Below, in pieces: positions 32,953 to 41,348 of a stretch of DNA of 64,000 bases. Below the pieces are notes generated by a model. That model was not told the DNA's origin. It ran no database searches and saw nothing but the letters and a program-made list of their open reading frames with translations. Within the stretch, counting starts at the first letter, position 1; each line of letters begins with the position of its first letter. The translations under genes were made by a program, and so were the position numbers. The DNA comes from Oribacterium parvum ACB1 (GTDB lineage Bacteria > Bacillota > Clostridia > Lachnospirales > Lachnospiraceae): assembly GCF_000238055.2 (NCBI RefSeq), contig NZ_KE148312.1, positions 196,001 through 260,000 on the forward strand, read 5' to 3'.

Positions 32953-34008
32953 ATGGCCGCTTTAAAACTAAGCCTTATACAAAAATACAAGCCGGAAAAT
33001 GCATATACCTATGTGTATAGCACAGGTTTTCTTTCCGGAGGAAGCGTTGTAAAGCAAGGCGCTGATTCCATAGAAGAAGGAAATGCCTTTATTTCTCATG
33101 CCTGTCCGGAGCAAGGTGCGAGGGCTCTCCTCTTAACAAGGAAGGAAGAAGTTCCTAGAGCCTACTCTGTTCTTGCCCTATCCGAAACCGGCATACAGGA
33201 AATAGAGCTTGGGGAAGACTTTCTGGACCGGGAAAATGAGCCGATGCTTTTTTCCTTCGGGGACAGCTTCGGGGTAATCAAAGCGAAGAAAGAAATTTTC
33301 TATTTTACCGGAGATTTTTCTTCACCGGAAATCATCCCGATTAAGAATGGATTTTTGCCCTTTAGCAAAGTACTACCGGACAATGCAAGAGTGCGGTATT
33401 TTCAGACTGTTTCAGACGGAAGGCTGGTTCCTGTCTGCTTTGAAAAGGACGTTTATTACGGTCTGTCCCGATGTTTTGCCCTTTTAGACTTTGATCCTGT
33501 AAAAAAAGAAGCCAAGTGGAAATGCTTTTCGGAAATAGAGAAAAATGCCTTTACCCACCATGATGACAGGACGAAGGATGCTCCGAAAATCGACAGTTTA
33601 AAAATGGAGAATGATGAACTCTACGCCTTTACTTCGGGAGAAAGCACAGGCTCAGTGAACAAATGGGGAATGGATTATTATGCTCTGGCAAAAATCTCCT
33701 CTGAGGGCAAAGTAAAGGAAAAGCTCTTGGAATCGGAGCAATTGAAGGCGGGCGGAAAAAAGTCCGGGGTGAATGGAACTTTCACCCATTCGGATTATCT
33801 TATTCTCACACCGCTTTTTAACAATGACGATTGGAAGGGAAAGCAAAAGCTCTTTTCCCTAAGAACAAAGGAATATTTGGATATTGTCATGCCAAGGGGG
33901 ATGACGAAGCATAGCTTATACAATATTTGTGGAGAGCTATGCCTCATTGCCCTGTATGATAGAGGACTGAAAGAAATCGGGCTTTGTAAGATAGAAGGGA
34001 TAGAGTAG
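32953..34008 (+). CDS. Unrecognised 351-residue protein, possibly beta-propeller
   Basis: The protein has no membrane segment, no signal peptide and no known catalytic motif. It is rich in short beta-strand-like stretches separated by turns (for example TYVYSTGFLSGGSVV, DSFGVIKAKKEIFYF, NGTFTHSDYLILTPLF), consistent with a beta-propeller-like fold, but this is only an impression. ATG 32953 is chosen over GTG 32941 because GAGGA sits at correct spacing. It follows yjdF by 20 bases and converges with the WYL regulator; a palindromic element separates them. Confidence 0.6.
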   Translation: MAALKLSLIQKYKPENAYTYVYSTGFLSGGSVVKQGADSIEEGNAFISHACPEQGARALLLTRKEEVPRAYSVLALSETGIQEIELGEDFLDRENEPMLFSFGDSFGVIKAKKEIFYFTGDFSSPEIIPIKNGFLPFSKVLPDNARVRYFQTVSDGRLVPVCFEKDVYYGLSRCFALLDFDPVKKEAKWKCFSEIEKNAFTHHDDRTKDAPKIDSLKMENDELYAFTSGESTGSVNKWGMDYYALAKISSEGKVKEKLLESEQLKAGGKKSGVNGTFTHSDYLILTPLFNNDDWKGKQKLFSLRTKEYLDIVMPRGMTKHSLYNICGELCLIALYDRGLKEIGLCKIEGIE

Positions 34009-34038
34009 AGAGAATAAAATCCAAAAAGGAAGAGTCTT

Positions 34039-34105
34039 TATGTAGGATTGGTCTGAAAATGGGGGGATCTAAATTCGCCCTATATTCAGATCTGTCCTGC
34101 ATAGA
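34039..34105. repeat. Short palindrome related to the 3.6-kb MITE, between convergent genes
   Basis: ATGTAGGATTGGTCTGAAAAT pairs imperfectly with the sequence ending GATCTGTCCTGCAT across a 25-base centre. The ends resemble the GCAGTATAGGTCT ends of the element at 3561-3880. Sitting between convergent stops, it may serve as a two-way terminator. Confidence 0.5.
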
Positions 34106-34120
34106 AAAGCCTATTGATTT

Positions 34121-35197
34121 TTATTCCCCCTTCTCCTTCTTCCTATATGCTTCCCATGCTTTTTTGTAAAAGAGCCGCATGGATTCCCGACATTCATCCG
34201 GAGAAAGAATCACTGCCTCTTTTCCGAAGCGATGGAAATATTCTTCCAACTGTGTTTTTGGCCAGTTAAAATAAAGAGTATTTCCTTCTTTTTTTGATAC
34301 ATCCGGTCTGTTTTTAGTAATGAAATGAAACTTTTGCAGGCCTTTTTCCGTTAAGCGGACTTCGGCTTCAATTCCTTTGGATGTGGATTGAGGACTTCTT
34401 CTGGCAATTTCCTGGAGCTCCAGTTTTCGGCTTTCATTCGGAATGAATTTATCGGAAGAGCTATATAAGGCACGAATTCTAGAGACACGGAAGGATCTGG
34501 GTATGCCGGTTTCGTTGTCTAAGCAAAGAAGATAATTACACTGCTCCTCTTTGGATGCGGCAATACAATAAGGTTGAACCGTAAAAATAACGTTTGGAGC
34601 GGAAGTGGAAGTAAAACGGATAATACTATTTTTTCGAATGGCAGTGTTTAACTCCTCAAAGATATCCTGAAAGAGAATTCTCTCACGGTCTTTTCTGGAA
34701 ATAGATAGGTAGGAGCTGAAAAAGTCATTAAGATACTGAGAAAGAGAAACCCGGGAGAGCATATTGCTTTCGATGGAACACATAATATTTAAGGAGCGAC
34801 CGCTGACCGTCAAGGTGATGGCAGCGTTTCGCTCTATTTTTAATGCAGAACGAGTGTTTCTCCCGAAGCCTGCGGCAGTTTGCCTTGCAAGGGCATCCTG
34901 CGTAAAGTGCAGGATATCCCGTTCCGGTCTTCGGAGATACGTATTCATGATTTTATCCGCGATGGCATCGGCGTCCTCCCGGGAAATAGAGGAAAATGCA
35001 CTGAGGTCAGACAAAATAGTATCCAGTAGCCTTTCCTTTGTTTCACGATATTCATCAAAATATTGGAGTAAAAGCTCCTTCAAAAATCCATTCAGATTTA
35101 CAGAGCCGTCCTTCTTATAAAAATCAAAGAGTTCCGCATCATTCAAAAGCCGTAATCGCACCTCTTCCGGAATATATATTTTGTACTTTTCTGTCAT
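34121..35197 (-). CDS. WYL-domain transcriptional regulator
   Basis: The 358-residue protein has an N-terminal helical DNA-binding region (IYIPEEVRLRLLNDAELF, then SVNLNGFLKELLLQYFDEY) and a central WYL-type ligand domain (RKNSIIRFTSTSAPNVIFTV, YCIAASKEEQCNYLLCLD) with a C-terminal WCX-like extension. WYL proteins often bind nucleic-acid-derived ligands and control repair or defence genes. ATG 35197 is selected because the earlier ATG at 35209 reads ATGGAGG. It is divergent from the structured RNAs and the Ro60-like gene, its likely target. Confidence 0.8.
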   Translation of the reverse strand: MTEKYKIYIPEEVRLRLLNDAELFDFYKKDGSVNLNGFLKELLLQYFDEYRETKERLLDTILSDLSAFSSISREDADAIADKIMNTYLRRPERDILHFTQDALARQTAAGFGRNTRSALKIERNAAITLTVSGRSLNIMCSIESNMLSRVSLSQYLNDFFSSYLSISRKDRERILFQDIFEELNTAIRKNSIIRFTSTSAPNVIFTVQPYCIAASKEEQCNYLLCLDNETGIPRSFRVSRIRALYSSSDKFIPNESRKLELQEIARRSPQSTSKGIEAEVRLTEKGLQKFHFITKNRPDVSKKEGNTLYFNWPKTQLEEYFHRFGKEAVILSPDECRESMRLFYKKAWEAYRKKEKGE

Positions 35198-35465
35198 GAT
35201 CTCCTCCATTCATACAGATACATAAACATTTCCTTGAATGCATTATTTAAATATGCTTAAAAACATATTTAATCGAGAATCCGAGTCACAATCGAAACTT
35301 CATTTAAAAACAATGTAAACCGACCTTTCAGTAATTATTAAACTCCAAAATGGATATGCAAATTATTTATAATATAACGAAAATATATAATTTATACAAT
35401 AAATTAGGGGCTGAAAAATATTTATATTCCTCAGCTTTTTATATCCTGAAAATCGATATATCATA

Positions 35466-35551
35466 AAGGCACGAAAGACACATACAGCAAACAATTATGT
35501 TTGGAATTAGATCAAATGCGGATGTTTAATCCGGTGTGTCTTGTATCGCTT
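35466..35551 (+). ncRNA. Candidate Y-RNA-like structured RNA 1
   Basis: A closing stem AAGACACA (35475-35482) / TGTGTCTT (35535-35542) encloses two clean hairpins: CAAACA-ATTA-TGTTTG (35488-35503) and CGGAT-GTTTA-ATCCG (35519-35533). An outer AAG(G)C / GCTT helix extends the stem with an internal loop. The word ACAGCAAACAA follows the 5' arm, as in the second RNA. The design matches a long stem formed by 5' and 3' ends, as in Y RNAs. Boundaries are approximate. Confidence 0.6.
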
Positions 35552-35573
35552 AGGGATATCCCCTAGGTAAAGT

Positions 35574-35735
35574 GAAACAGTCGGAAAGATACTAACAGCA
35601 AACAAAGTCATGGCGATATTTGGCTGAGATAGCCGGAGCAGGGCTAAAGTCCCGGCGCTTCGGGGGTGCAACTCCCCCTGCTGGAAGGGGCGAATACCCC
35701 TTACCTTATAAAGTATCTTGTGGCTGTTTCTTTTT
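35574..35735 (+). ncRNA. Candidate Y-RNA-like structured RNA 2
   Basis: The 5' and 3' ends pair in two nested helices, GAAACAG (35574-35580) / CTGTTTC (35724-35730) and AAGATACT (35586-35593) / AGTATCTT (35712-35719), separated by a 5/4-base internal loop. A five-T run follows. Inside are GGGGG-TGCAACT-CCCCC (35662-35678, a 5-bp stem with 7-base loop like a tRNA T-arm), AAGGGG-CGAATA-CCCCTT (35685-35702) and GCCGG...CCGGC (35632-35656). Bacterial Y RNAs carry tRNA-like modules of this type and lie beside Ro60 genes. No true tRNA is encoded. Confidence 0.7.
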
Positions 35736-35752
35736 AAAAGGAGGTAGGAGCA

Positions 35753-37234
35753 ATGTTTTTAGAGGACTTAAGAAAAGAAGAGAATCTGACATATACGGAG
35801 AATGGCGCTCTTACCAACAGGAGCACAAATTCTTACTGTCTGGATCTTTTTGCTACCATTGGGGCTTTGCGAAATGCTGAGGACAATGAAATCATTTCCC
35901 GATTTATCAAGGCCTATACGGAAGACAGAAATATGGCAATGAAGATTCTTTTCTTCGCAAGAGACATACGAGGTGGCCTTGGGGAGAGAAGAGCGTTTCG
36001 GTCTATATTGAAGTGGCTTTCTCTTAATGAGGCGGACTCCGTTCGAAAGAATATTATGCATGTTCCCGAGTACGGAAGATTTGACGACCTGCTTTCCCTT
36101 CTCAACGGGCCGTGTGAAAAGGAGATGCTTAGCTTCATAAAAGAGCAGTTGGATAAGGATCTTGCTGCCCTGAAAACCGGAGATGGTGTTTCTTTACTGG
36201 CCAAATGGCTTCCTTCCGTGAATACCAGCAATACAGACACCGTTAAAAGTGCCAAGAAACTGGCAAAAGCAATGGGATTTAGCGATGCAGAGTATCGTAA
36301 AGTCCTTGTTTCACTGCGGGCAGAAATAAAACTGATGGAGAATTATCTTCGGGAGAAGGACTATTCCTTCTCTTACGAAAAGCAGCCTTCTAAAGCCTTG
36401 TATAAGTATAGACTGGCTTTTCTCAGAAATGACAGGGAGAGATACTCTGCCTTTTTGGATAAGGCGGAAAGTAATCCTTCTGTAATGAATACGGGAACCT
36501 TGACGCCCTATGATATCGCAGCATCCATTATTCATAAAAATATAGTGGAAGCGGAAATCACGGAAGAAGAATGCCGTTCGATGGACGTCACCTGGAAGGC
36601 ACTTCCCGACTATACAGGGGCGGAAAATGCTCTTGCCGTAGTGGATGGATCCGGTTCCATGTATTGTAACTGGGGATCCGGGTACATGCCGGCAGCAGTG
36701 GCACAGTCTTTGGGGATTTATTTTGCGGAGCACAACAAGGGCTGTTTCCATAATCATTTTATTACCTTTTCTGAAAATCCGAGATTGGTGGAGGTGCAAG
36801 GCAGAGATATTGTAGATAAACTTACGTACTGCGTAAGCTTTAATGAGTGTGCCAATACGGATTTACAGAGAACTTTTGACTTAATTCTGAAAACAGCTAT
36901 TCAAAACAAGGCGAAGCAGGAGGAAATCCCGGAAAAACTCTATATTATTTCGGACATGGAATTCGATTATTGTGCGAACCATGCGGAAATGTCGAATTTT
37001 GAGTGCGCAAAAGAGAAGTTTGCAAAGCATGGCTACAGACTTCCGCAAATAGTATTTTGGAACGTGAACAGCAGAAATCAGCAGCAGCCTGTCACGAAAA
37101 ATGAGCAGGGAGTTGCCCTAGTGTCCGGCGCCTCTCCGCAAATCTTTTCCATGCTGTCCGAGGGGATTTTAGATCCTTATTCCTTTATGCTGAAAACGCT
37201 GTCTTCCGAGCGCTACGAAAGGATCTGTGCGTAG
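35753..37234 (+). CDS. Ro60/TROVE-like RNA-binding protein (DUF2828 family)
   Basis: The 493-residue protein has an alpha-helical N-terminal part with the DUF2828 hallmark FARDIRGGLGERRAFRSIL and a C-terminal von Willebrand A domain with the metal-site motif D298-G-S300-G-S302 (ALAVVDGSGSMY), ending LYIISDMEFDY. DUF2828 is regarded as related to the TROVE-vWA family of Ro60/Rsr, ring-shaped proteins that bind misfolded RNAs and Y RNAs. The strong AAAGGAGG site fixes the start. Two structured RNAs directly upstream and a divergent WYL regulator support an RNA quality-control role. No RtcB ligase or PNPase is in view. Confidence 0.83.
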   Translation: MFLEDLRKEENLTYTENGALTNRSTNSYCLDLFATIGALRNAEDNEIISRFIKAYTEDRNMAMKILFFARDIRGGLGERRAFRSILKWLSLNEADSVRKNIMHVPEYGRFDDLLSLLNGPCEKEMLSFIKEQLDKDLAALKTGDGVSLLAKWLPSVNTSNTDTVKSAKKLAKAMGFSDAEYRKVLVSLRAEIKLMENYLREKDYSFSYEKQPSKALYKYRLAFLRNDRERYSAFLDKAESNPSVMNTGTLTPYDIAASIIHKNIVEAEITEEECRSMDVTWKALPDYTGAENALAVVDGSGSMYCNWGSGYMPAAVAQSLGIYFAEHNKGCFHNHFITFSENPRLVEVQGRDIVDKLTYCVSFNECANTDLQRTFDLILKTAIQNKAKQEEIPEKLYIISDMEFDYCANHAEMSNFECAKEKFAKHGYRLPQIVFWNVNSRNQQQPVTKNEQGVALVSGASPQIFSMLSEGILDPYSFMLKTLSSERYERICA

Positions 37235-37243
37235 AGAGAATGC

Positions 37244-37289
37244 AAAAAGCGGAAAGTGCTGAAAAAGAACAGTGTTTTCCGCTTTTTTT
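37244..37289 (+). terminator. Intrinsic terminator after the Ro60-like gene
   Basis: AAAAAGCGGAAA pairs with TTTCCGCTTTTTTT across a loop of about 20 bases that can pair further; seven Ts follow. Confidence 0.88.
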
Positions 37290-37311
37290 ATGTGTCCATT
37301 TTCCCTTTCCC

Positions 37312-37341
37312 TTGACAATGTAAGCCCCCGAACTATATAGT
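37312..37341 (+). promoter_or_regulatory. Promoter of metY
   Basis: TTGACA (37312-37317) with TATATA (37334-37339, 16-base spacer) or TATAGT (37336-37341, 18-base spacer). No SAM riboswitch or T-box was recognised in the short leader. Confidence 0.65.
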
Positions 37342-37370
37342 AGGCGGAACAAGCGAAAGGAGTAGTAACT

Positions 37371-38648
37371 ATGGCAAATTACAACATCAATACTATCTGT
37401 GTACAAGGCGGGTACGAACCGAAAAAGGGAGAATCCAGAGTGGTTCCCATTGTGCAATCCACAACCTTTAAATACGAGACTTCTCAGCAAATGGGAGATC
37501 TTTTTGACTTAAAGGAGTCCGGCTATTTTTATACCAGACTGGCAAACCCCACGAATGATGCTGTGGCAAACAAAATCTGTCAGTTGGAGGGAGGGGTTGC
37601 GGCTATTCTAACCTCTTCTGGTCAGGCGGCAAATTTCTATGCCATCTTCAATATTGCCACTGCAGGAGATCATGTGATTGCCTCTTCCGCAATCTACGGA
37701 GGAACCTACAACTTAATTGCAAAGACCATGAAAAATATGGGCATTGAAACGACCTTCGTGGATCCGGATATTTCCGCAGAAGAACTGGATTCCAAGTTCC
37801 GCCCCAATACAAAGTTGGTATTTGGAGAAACTTTGGCGAATCCAGCTTTGAAAATCTTGGACATTGAGAAATTTGCTAAGGCAGCGCATAAGCACGGCGT
37901 TCCTCTTATCGTAGACAATACCTTCCCCACTCCGATATTCTGTAGACCTTTTGAATGGGGAGCGGATATCGTGACACACTCCACCACCAAATATATGAAC
38001 GGCTCTGCCAACTCTGTTGGCGGTGCAGTTGTGGATTCCGGAAACTTTGACTGGACGAAGTACAGCGAGAAATTCCCCGGCCTCACCACTCCGGATGAAA
38101 CCTATCATGGAACGATTTACACGGAGAGCTTCGGTAAGGCAGCATACATTGTGAAAATGACGACCAATCTCATGCGGGACCTAGGTTCCATTCCTTCTCC
38201 GCAAAACTCCTTTTACCTCGGCGTAGGTCTGGAAACCTTGCACTTAAGAATGGAAAGACATTATGAAAATGCCTTGGCTTTAGCAAAGCATTTGGAAAAG
38301 CATCCGAAGGTATCCTGGGTTTCCTTCTCCGGCTTGGAAAAGGACAGCCAGCATGAATTGGCTAAAAAGTACCTGCCAAAGGGCTCCTGCGGTGTTATTT
38401 CCTTCGGCGTAGTTGGAGGAAGAGAGGCGGCTGTAAAGTTTATGGACTCTCTGAAGCTCGCGGCTATCGTTACTCATGTTGCGGATGCCAGAACCTGTGT
38501 GCTGCACCCTGCATCCACCACTCATAGACAGATGAACGATGAGGAGCTTCTGGCAGCAGGTGTATCGCCTGACCTTATCAGAATGTCTGTAGGCATTGAA
38601 GATGTGCAGGATATTATTGCCGATGTGGATCAGGCATTAGAAAAATAA
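37371..38648 (+). CDS. metY: O-acetylhomoserine sulfhydrylase (MetY-type)
   Basis: The 425-residue pyridoxal-phosphate enzyme of the Cys/Met metabolism family makes homocysteine from O-acetylhomoserine and sulfide. Motifs are TRLANPTNDAV, SSGQAANFYA, cofactor aspartate in LIVDNTF (D182) and Schiff-base lysine K207 in THSTTKYMNG. Length and the long insert near residue 225 (SEKFPGLTTPDETYHG) fit MetY rather than MetB or MetC. Ribosome site AAAGGAG precedes the ATG. It is a single-gene unit. Confidence 0.93.
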   Translation: MANYNINTICVQGGYEPKKGESRVVPIVQSTTFKYETSQQMGDLFDLKESGYFYTRLANPTNDAVANKICQLEGGVAAILTSSGQAANFYAIFNIATAGDHVIASSAIYGGTYNLIAKTMKNMGIETTFVDPDISAEELDSKFRPNTKLVFGETLANPALKILDIEKFAKAAHKHGVPLIVDNTFPTPIFCRPFEWGADIVTHSTTKYMNGSANSVGGAVVDSGNFDWTKYSEKFPGLTTPDETYHGTIYTESFGKAAYIVKMTTNLMRDLGSIPSPQNSFYLGVGLETLHLRMERHYENALALAKHLEKHPKVSWVSFSGLEKDSQHELAKKYLPKGSCGVISFGVVGGREAAVKFMDSLKLAAIVTHVADARTCVLHPASTTHRQMNDEELLAAGVSPDLIRMSVGIEDVQDIIADVDQALEK

Positions 38649-38788
38649 AACTCTGAATTTTTTACATAAAAAAACAAACTAGAGAAAGACCGATGAAATG
38701 GGGAATTGCCTATTTTGTTGGCCTTTTTTCTAGGACTTATTATATCTTGACGGATAAATTCATCTTAGACTATACTTCATATAAATAC

Positions 38789-38846
38789 GCCAAATACTCG
38801 GGAACATAAAAGCCAAATACTCGGAAATATAAAAGCCAAATACTCG
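38789..38846 (+). repeat. 23-bp tandem repeats before the second AAA-DUF4143 gene
   Basis: GCCAAATACTCGG-(GAAC or AAAT)-ATAAAA units start at 38789, 38812 and 38835; the third is truncated after ACTCG. There are no spacers, so this is not a CRISPR array. The rest of the 306-base gap (38649-38954) is A/T-rich with no gene. Confidence 0.85.
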
Positions 38847-38954
38847 TTTTTATAAACCTTCGTTCTAAATAAATAATCTAGTTTTTGTATACCGAAAGTT
38901 ATCGGTGATTTGAATTATATTACCAATAGGATTTTACTAGTAGGAGGAATCATA

Positions 38955-40226
38955 ATGAAAGAATATTATCCGAGGGTTTCGGATAGACTTTTGTTAGAAC
39001 ACTTAGAGTCGAAAGGGGCTGTGTTAATTGAAGGGCCGAAGTGGTGTGGAAAGACAACTTCGGCAAAACATGTAGCAAAAAGTGTTATTGAAATGGATAG
39101 CCCTGATAAGACGGAACAGTATCAGCAAATGGCGAAACTAAATCCTTTAAATCTTCTTATAGGCGAAGTTCCTCATCTGATAGACGAATGGCAGATTTCC
39201 AGTAATCTTTGGAATGCAGTTCGTTATGAGGTTGATCAGAGGGGAGAATTCGGACAATTTATTTTGACCGGGTCATCGGTTCCTGCTGGATTGGATGAAA
39301 GTATGCATACAGGAACCGGGCGTATCGTACGCATGCAAATGAGACCCATGTCTTTATATGAATCCGGAGATTCCAGTGGGCAAGTATCATTAATGGATTT
39401 GTTTGATGGGAAAGATATCTCCGCTGTAAATCATGATAGTATTGAAAAAATTGCTTTTTTAATATGTCGAGGCGGCTGGCCGACAGCTTTGAATCGAAGT
39501 GAAAAAATTGCTTTAAAGCAAGCGTTTGATTATTATGATGCAGTTGTAAAGGATGATATTTCCAGAGTGGATAATTTAAAAAGAAATCAGGAAAGAACAA
39601 AACGTGTTATGAGGTCTTATGCTCGGAATGTAGCGACACAGTCTTCTTTGGAAACAATTAGAGCGGATGTAATCAGTAATGATATAGAAACCTTTGATAA
39701 GGAATCACTTTATGGATATTTAAATGCATTAAAGAAAATCTTCGTTATCGAAGATTCTCCGGCATGGAATCCGAATCTGCGATCTAAGGTTGCCATAAGA
39801 ACATCTGATACAAGGTATTTTGTAGATCCTTCAATAGCTACAGCCGCTCTAGGAATTGGTCCCACGGATTTAATCAATAACTTGGAATATATGGGCTTAA
39901 TATTTGAAAATCTATGTATTAGAGATTTGAGGGTATATACAGATGTATTAGATGGCAATGTATATCATTATAGAGATAAGAGCGGTCTTGAATGTGATGC
40001 GGTTCTTCATTTAAGAAATGGAAGTTATGGTTTGATAGAGGTGAAATTAGGTGGAGACAAGTTGATTAATGAAGGCGCACAAAGTCTTTTGAAATTGGCA
40101 AATAAAATTGATACCGATAAAATGAAAGAGCCGGCATTTCTGATGGTATTGTGCGGAGTAGCTCCATTTGCCTATAGACGAGAAGATGGCGTGTATGTTG
40201 TTCCAATTACCTGCTTGAAAGATTAA
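38955..40226 (+). CDS. AAA ATPase with DUF4143 domain, second paralogue
   Basis: The 423-residue protein has Walker A GPKWCGKTT at 27-35, Walker B LIDEWQ, sensor LTGSSVP and a C-terminal DUF4143 domain (DKSGLECDAVLHLRNGSYGL, LIEVKLGG, a PD-(D/E)xK-like core). It belongs to the family branch with the GPKWCGKT motif and is only distantly related to the one at 30671. ATG 38955 follows AGGAGG at 6 bases. Function unproven. Codon use is more A/T-rich than that of metY before it. Confidence 0.87.
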   Translation: MKEYYPRVSDRLLLEHLESKGAVLIEGPKWCGKTTSAKHVAKSVIEMDSPDKTEQYQQMAKLNPLNLLIGEVPHLIDEWQISSNLWNAVRYEVDQRGEFGQFILTGSSVPAGLDESMHTGTGRIVRMQMRPMSLYESGDSSGQVSLMDLFDGKDISAVNHDSIEKIAFLICRGGWPTALNRSEKIALKQAFDYYDAVVKDDISRVDNLKRNQERTKRVMRSYARNVATQSSLETIRADVISNDIETFDKESLYGYLNALKKIFVIEDSPAWNPNLRSKVAIRTSDTRYFVDPSIATAALGIGPTDLINNLEYMGLIFENLCIRDLRVYTDVLDGNVYHYRDKSGLECDAVLHLRNGSYGLIEVKLGGDKLINEGAQSLLKLANKIDTDKMKEPAFLMVLCGVAPFAYRREDGVYVVPITCLKD

Positions 40227-40278
40227 TGACATAAAAAGTTCGTAAGATATGTTGTGGTTTTATGGAGGGGAAGAAGCT

Positions 40279-41166
40279 ATGAAAATTATTGAAAACAAAA
40301 AGGTATTTGCTTTTGACGCTAAAAATGAATGTGTTGCAGAAGTAGTGGACGGAGAAACCGTCCTTTTCCGTACCCACGACTGCTTTGATAACCAGCTTAG
40401 CGAAGAGGGAACATGCATCGGCGCTTTGAACTGGGATCGTATCAATCCCGCAACCGGCCCTGTCTATGTAGAGAATGCAAAGGCAGGAGATGTTCTCAAG
40501 GTGGAAATCCTAGAAATTACGCTGGATAAGCAGGGGGTGATGTGCGCCCTTCCGGAAAACGGTGTTTTGGGGTCTTTGGTGAAAGAAGAGTCCGTAAAAC
40601 GGATTAAGGTGGAAGAGGGAAAGGTTCATTTTAACGACAAGCTTGTCTTTGATGTTACGCCTATGATTGGCGTTATCGGTGTTGCGCCGGAAAATGGTTC
40701 TATCAACTGCGGGACACCGGGCTGCCACGGCGGAAATATGGACAACAAGCGAATCAAAGAAGGGGCAAGCCTTTATTTTCCCGTATTTCATGACGGTGCT
40801 CTTTTCTCCTTGGGTGATGTGCACGCGGCGATGGGAGACGGAGAAATCATGGTCAGCGGTGTGGAAATTTCCGCAGATGTGAAAGTAAGACTGTCCGTGA
40901 TTAAGGGAATAAGCATTGAAACACCTATGCTGGAAAATGAGGAAATTTGTGGTGTAATCTACTCCCATGAAGAGATAGAAAAAGCGATTTTCCATGCGGT
41001 ACGCATCATGAATGAGAGAGTACAGGAGAATCTGGGGCTCTCCTTTAACGAAGCCGGCATGTTTCTCAGCGCCGTGGGAGACTTACGCTTTTGTCAGGTG
41101 GTGGATCCGGAAAGAACCGTGATGATGTGCGTACCGAAGAAGGTCATGAAGAGCTTATTTGCATAG
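40279..41166 (+). CDS. Acetamidase/formamidase family protein
   Basis: The 295-residue protein matches the FmdA_AmdA family: ALNWDRINPATGPVYVENA near the start and INCGTPGCHGGNMDN and SLGDVHAAMGDGEI in the metal-binding core. It hydrolyses short amides (formamide, acetamide or related) to ammonia and acid. The frame opens at 40249, but ATG 40279 is the start: GGAGGGG lies 11 bases before it. The last 102 bases of this gene recur in slightly diverged form at 52521-52624, beyond the nucleoside island. Confidence 0.9.
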   Translation: MKIIENKKVFAFDAKNECVAEVVDGETVLFRTHDCFDNQLSEEGTCIGALNWDRINPATGPVYVENAKAGDVLKVEILEITLDKQGVMCALPENGVLGSLVKEESVKRIKVEEGKVHFNDKLVFDVTPMIGVIGVAPENGSINCGTPGCHGGNMDNKRIKEGASLYFPVFHDGALFSLGDVHAAMGDGEIMVSGVEISADVKVRLSVIKGISIETPMLENEEICGVIYSHEEIEKAIFHAVRIMNERVQENLGLSFNEAGMFLSAVGDLRFCQVVDPERTVMMCVPKKVMKSLFA

Positions 41167-41275
41167 AAAAGTCTTTCACCAGCTTTTTCTCAATAATGTA
41201 ATACGAGTATGTGATATTCGAACATGTATATTTGAGAAAGAGAATAATTATTTATACAAAATCACTAATAATTGA

Positions 41276-41332
41276 TTGACACATAAACGTTAATCAGTTA
41301 TTATGACACTAAACTGGTTATGACAACATAAC
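41276..41332 (+). promoter_or_regulatory. Promoter and GntR-type operator of the nucleoside island
   Basis: TTGACA (41276-41281), 17 bases, TATTAT (41299-41304). Just downstream is the perfect palindrome GTTATG-ACAA-CATAAC (41317-41332), placed to block transcription and 16 bases before the GntR start. Confidence 0.7.
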
Positions 41333-41348
41333 AAGATGGAGGCGAAGA

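Noticed and set aside
35574-35735. A tRNA gene
   Set aside because: One arm has a T-arm-like 5-bp stem and 7-base loop, but there is no acceptor stem, anticodon arm order or CCA end; the whole folds better as one end-paired RNA.
37706-38108. Two minus-strand frames of about 130 residues
   Set aside because: Shadows of metY, which has all its catalytic motifs on the plus strand.
38789-38846. CRISPR-like array
   Set aside because: The 23-bp repeats are directly adjacent with no spacers, and there are no cas genes.
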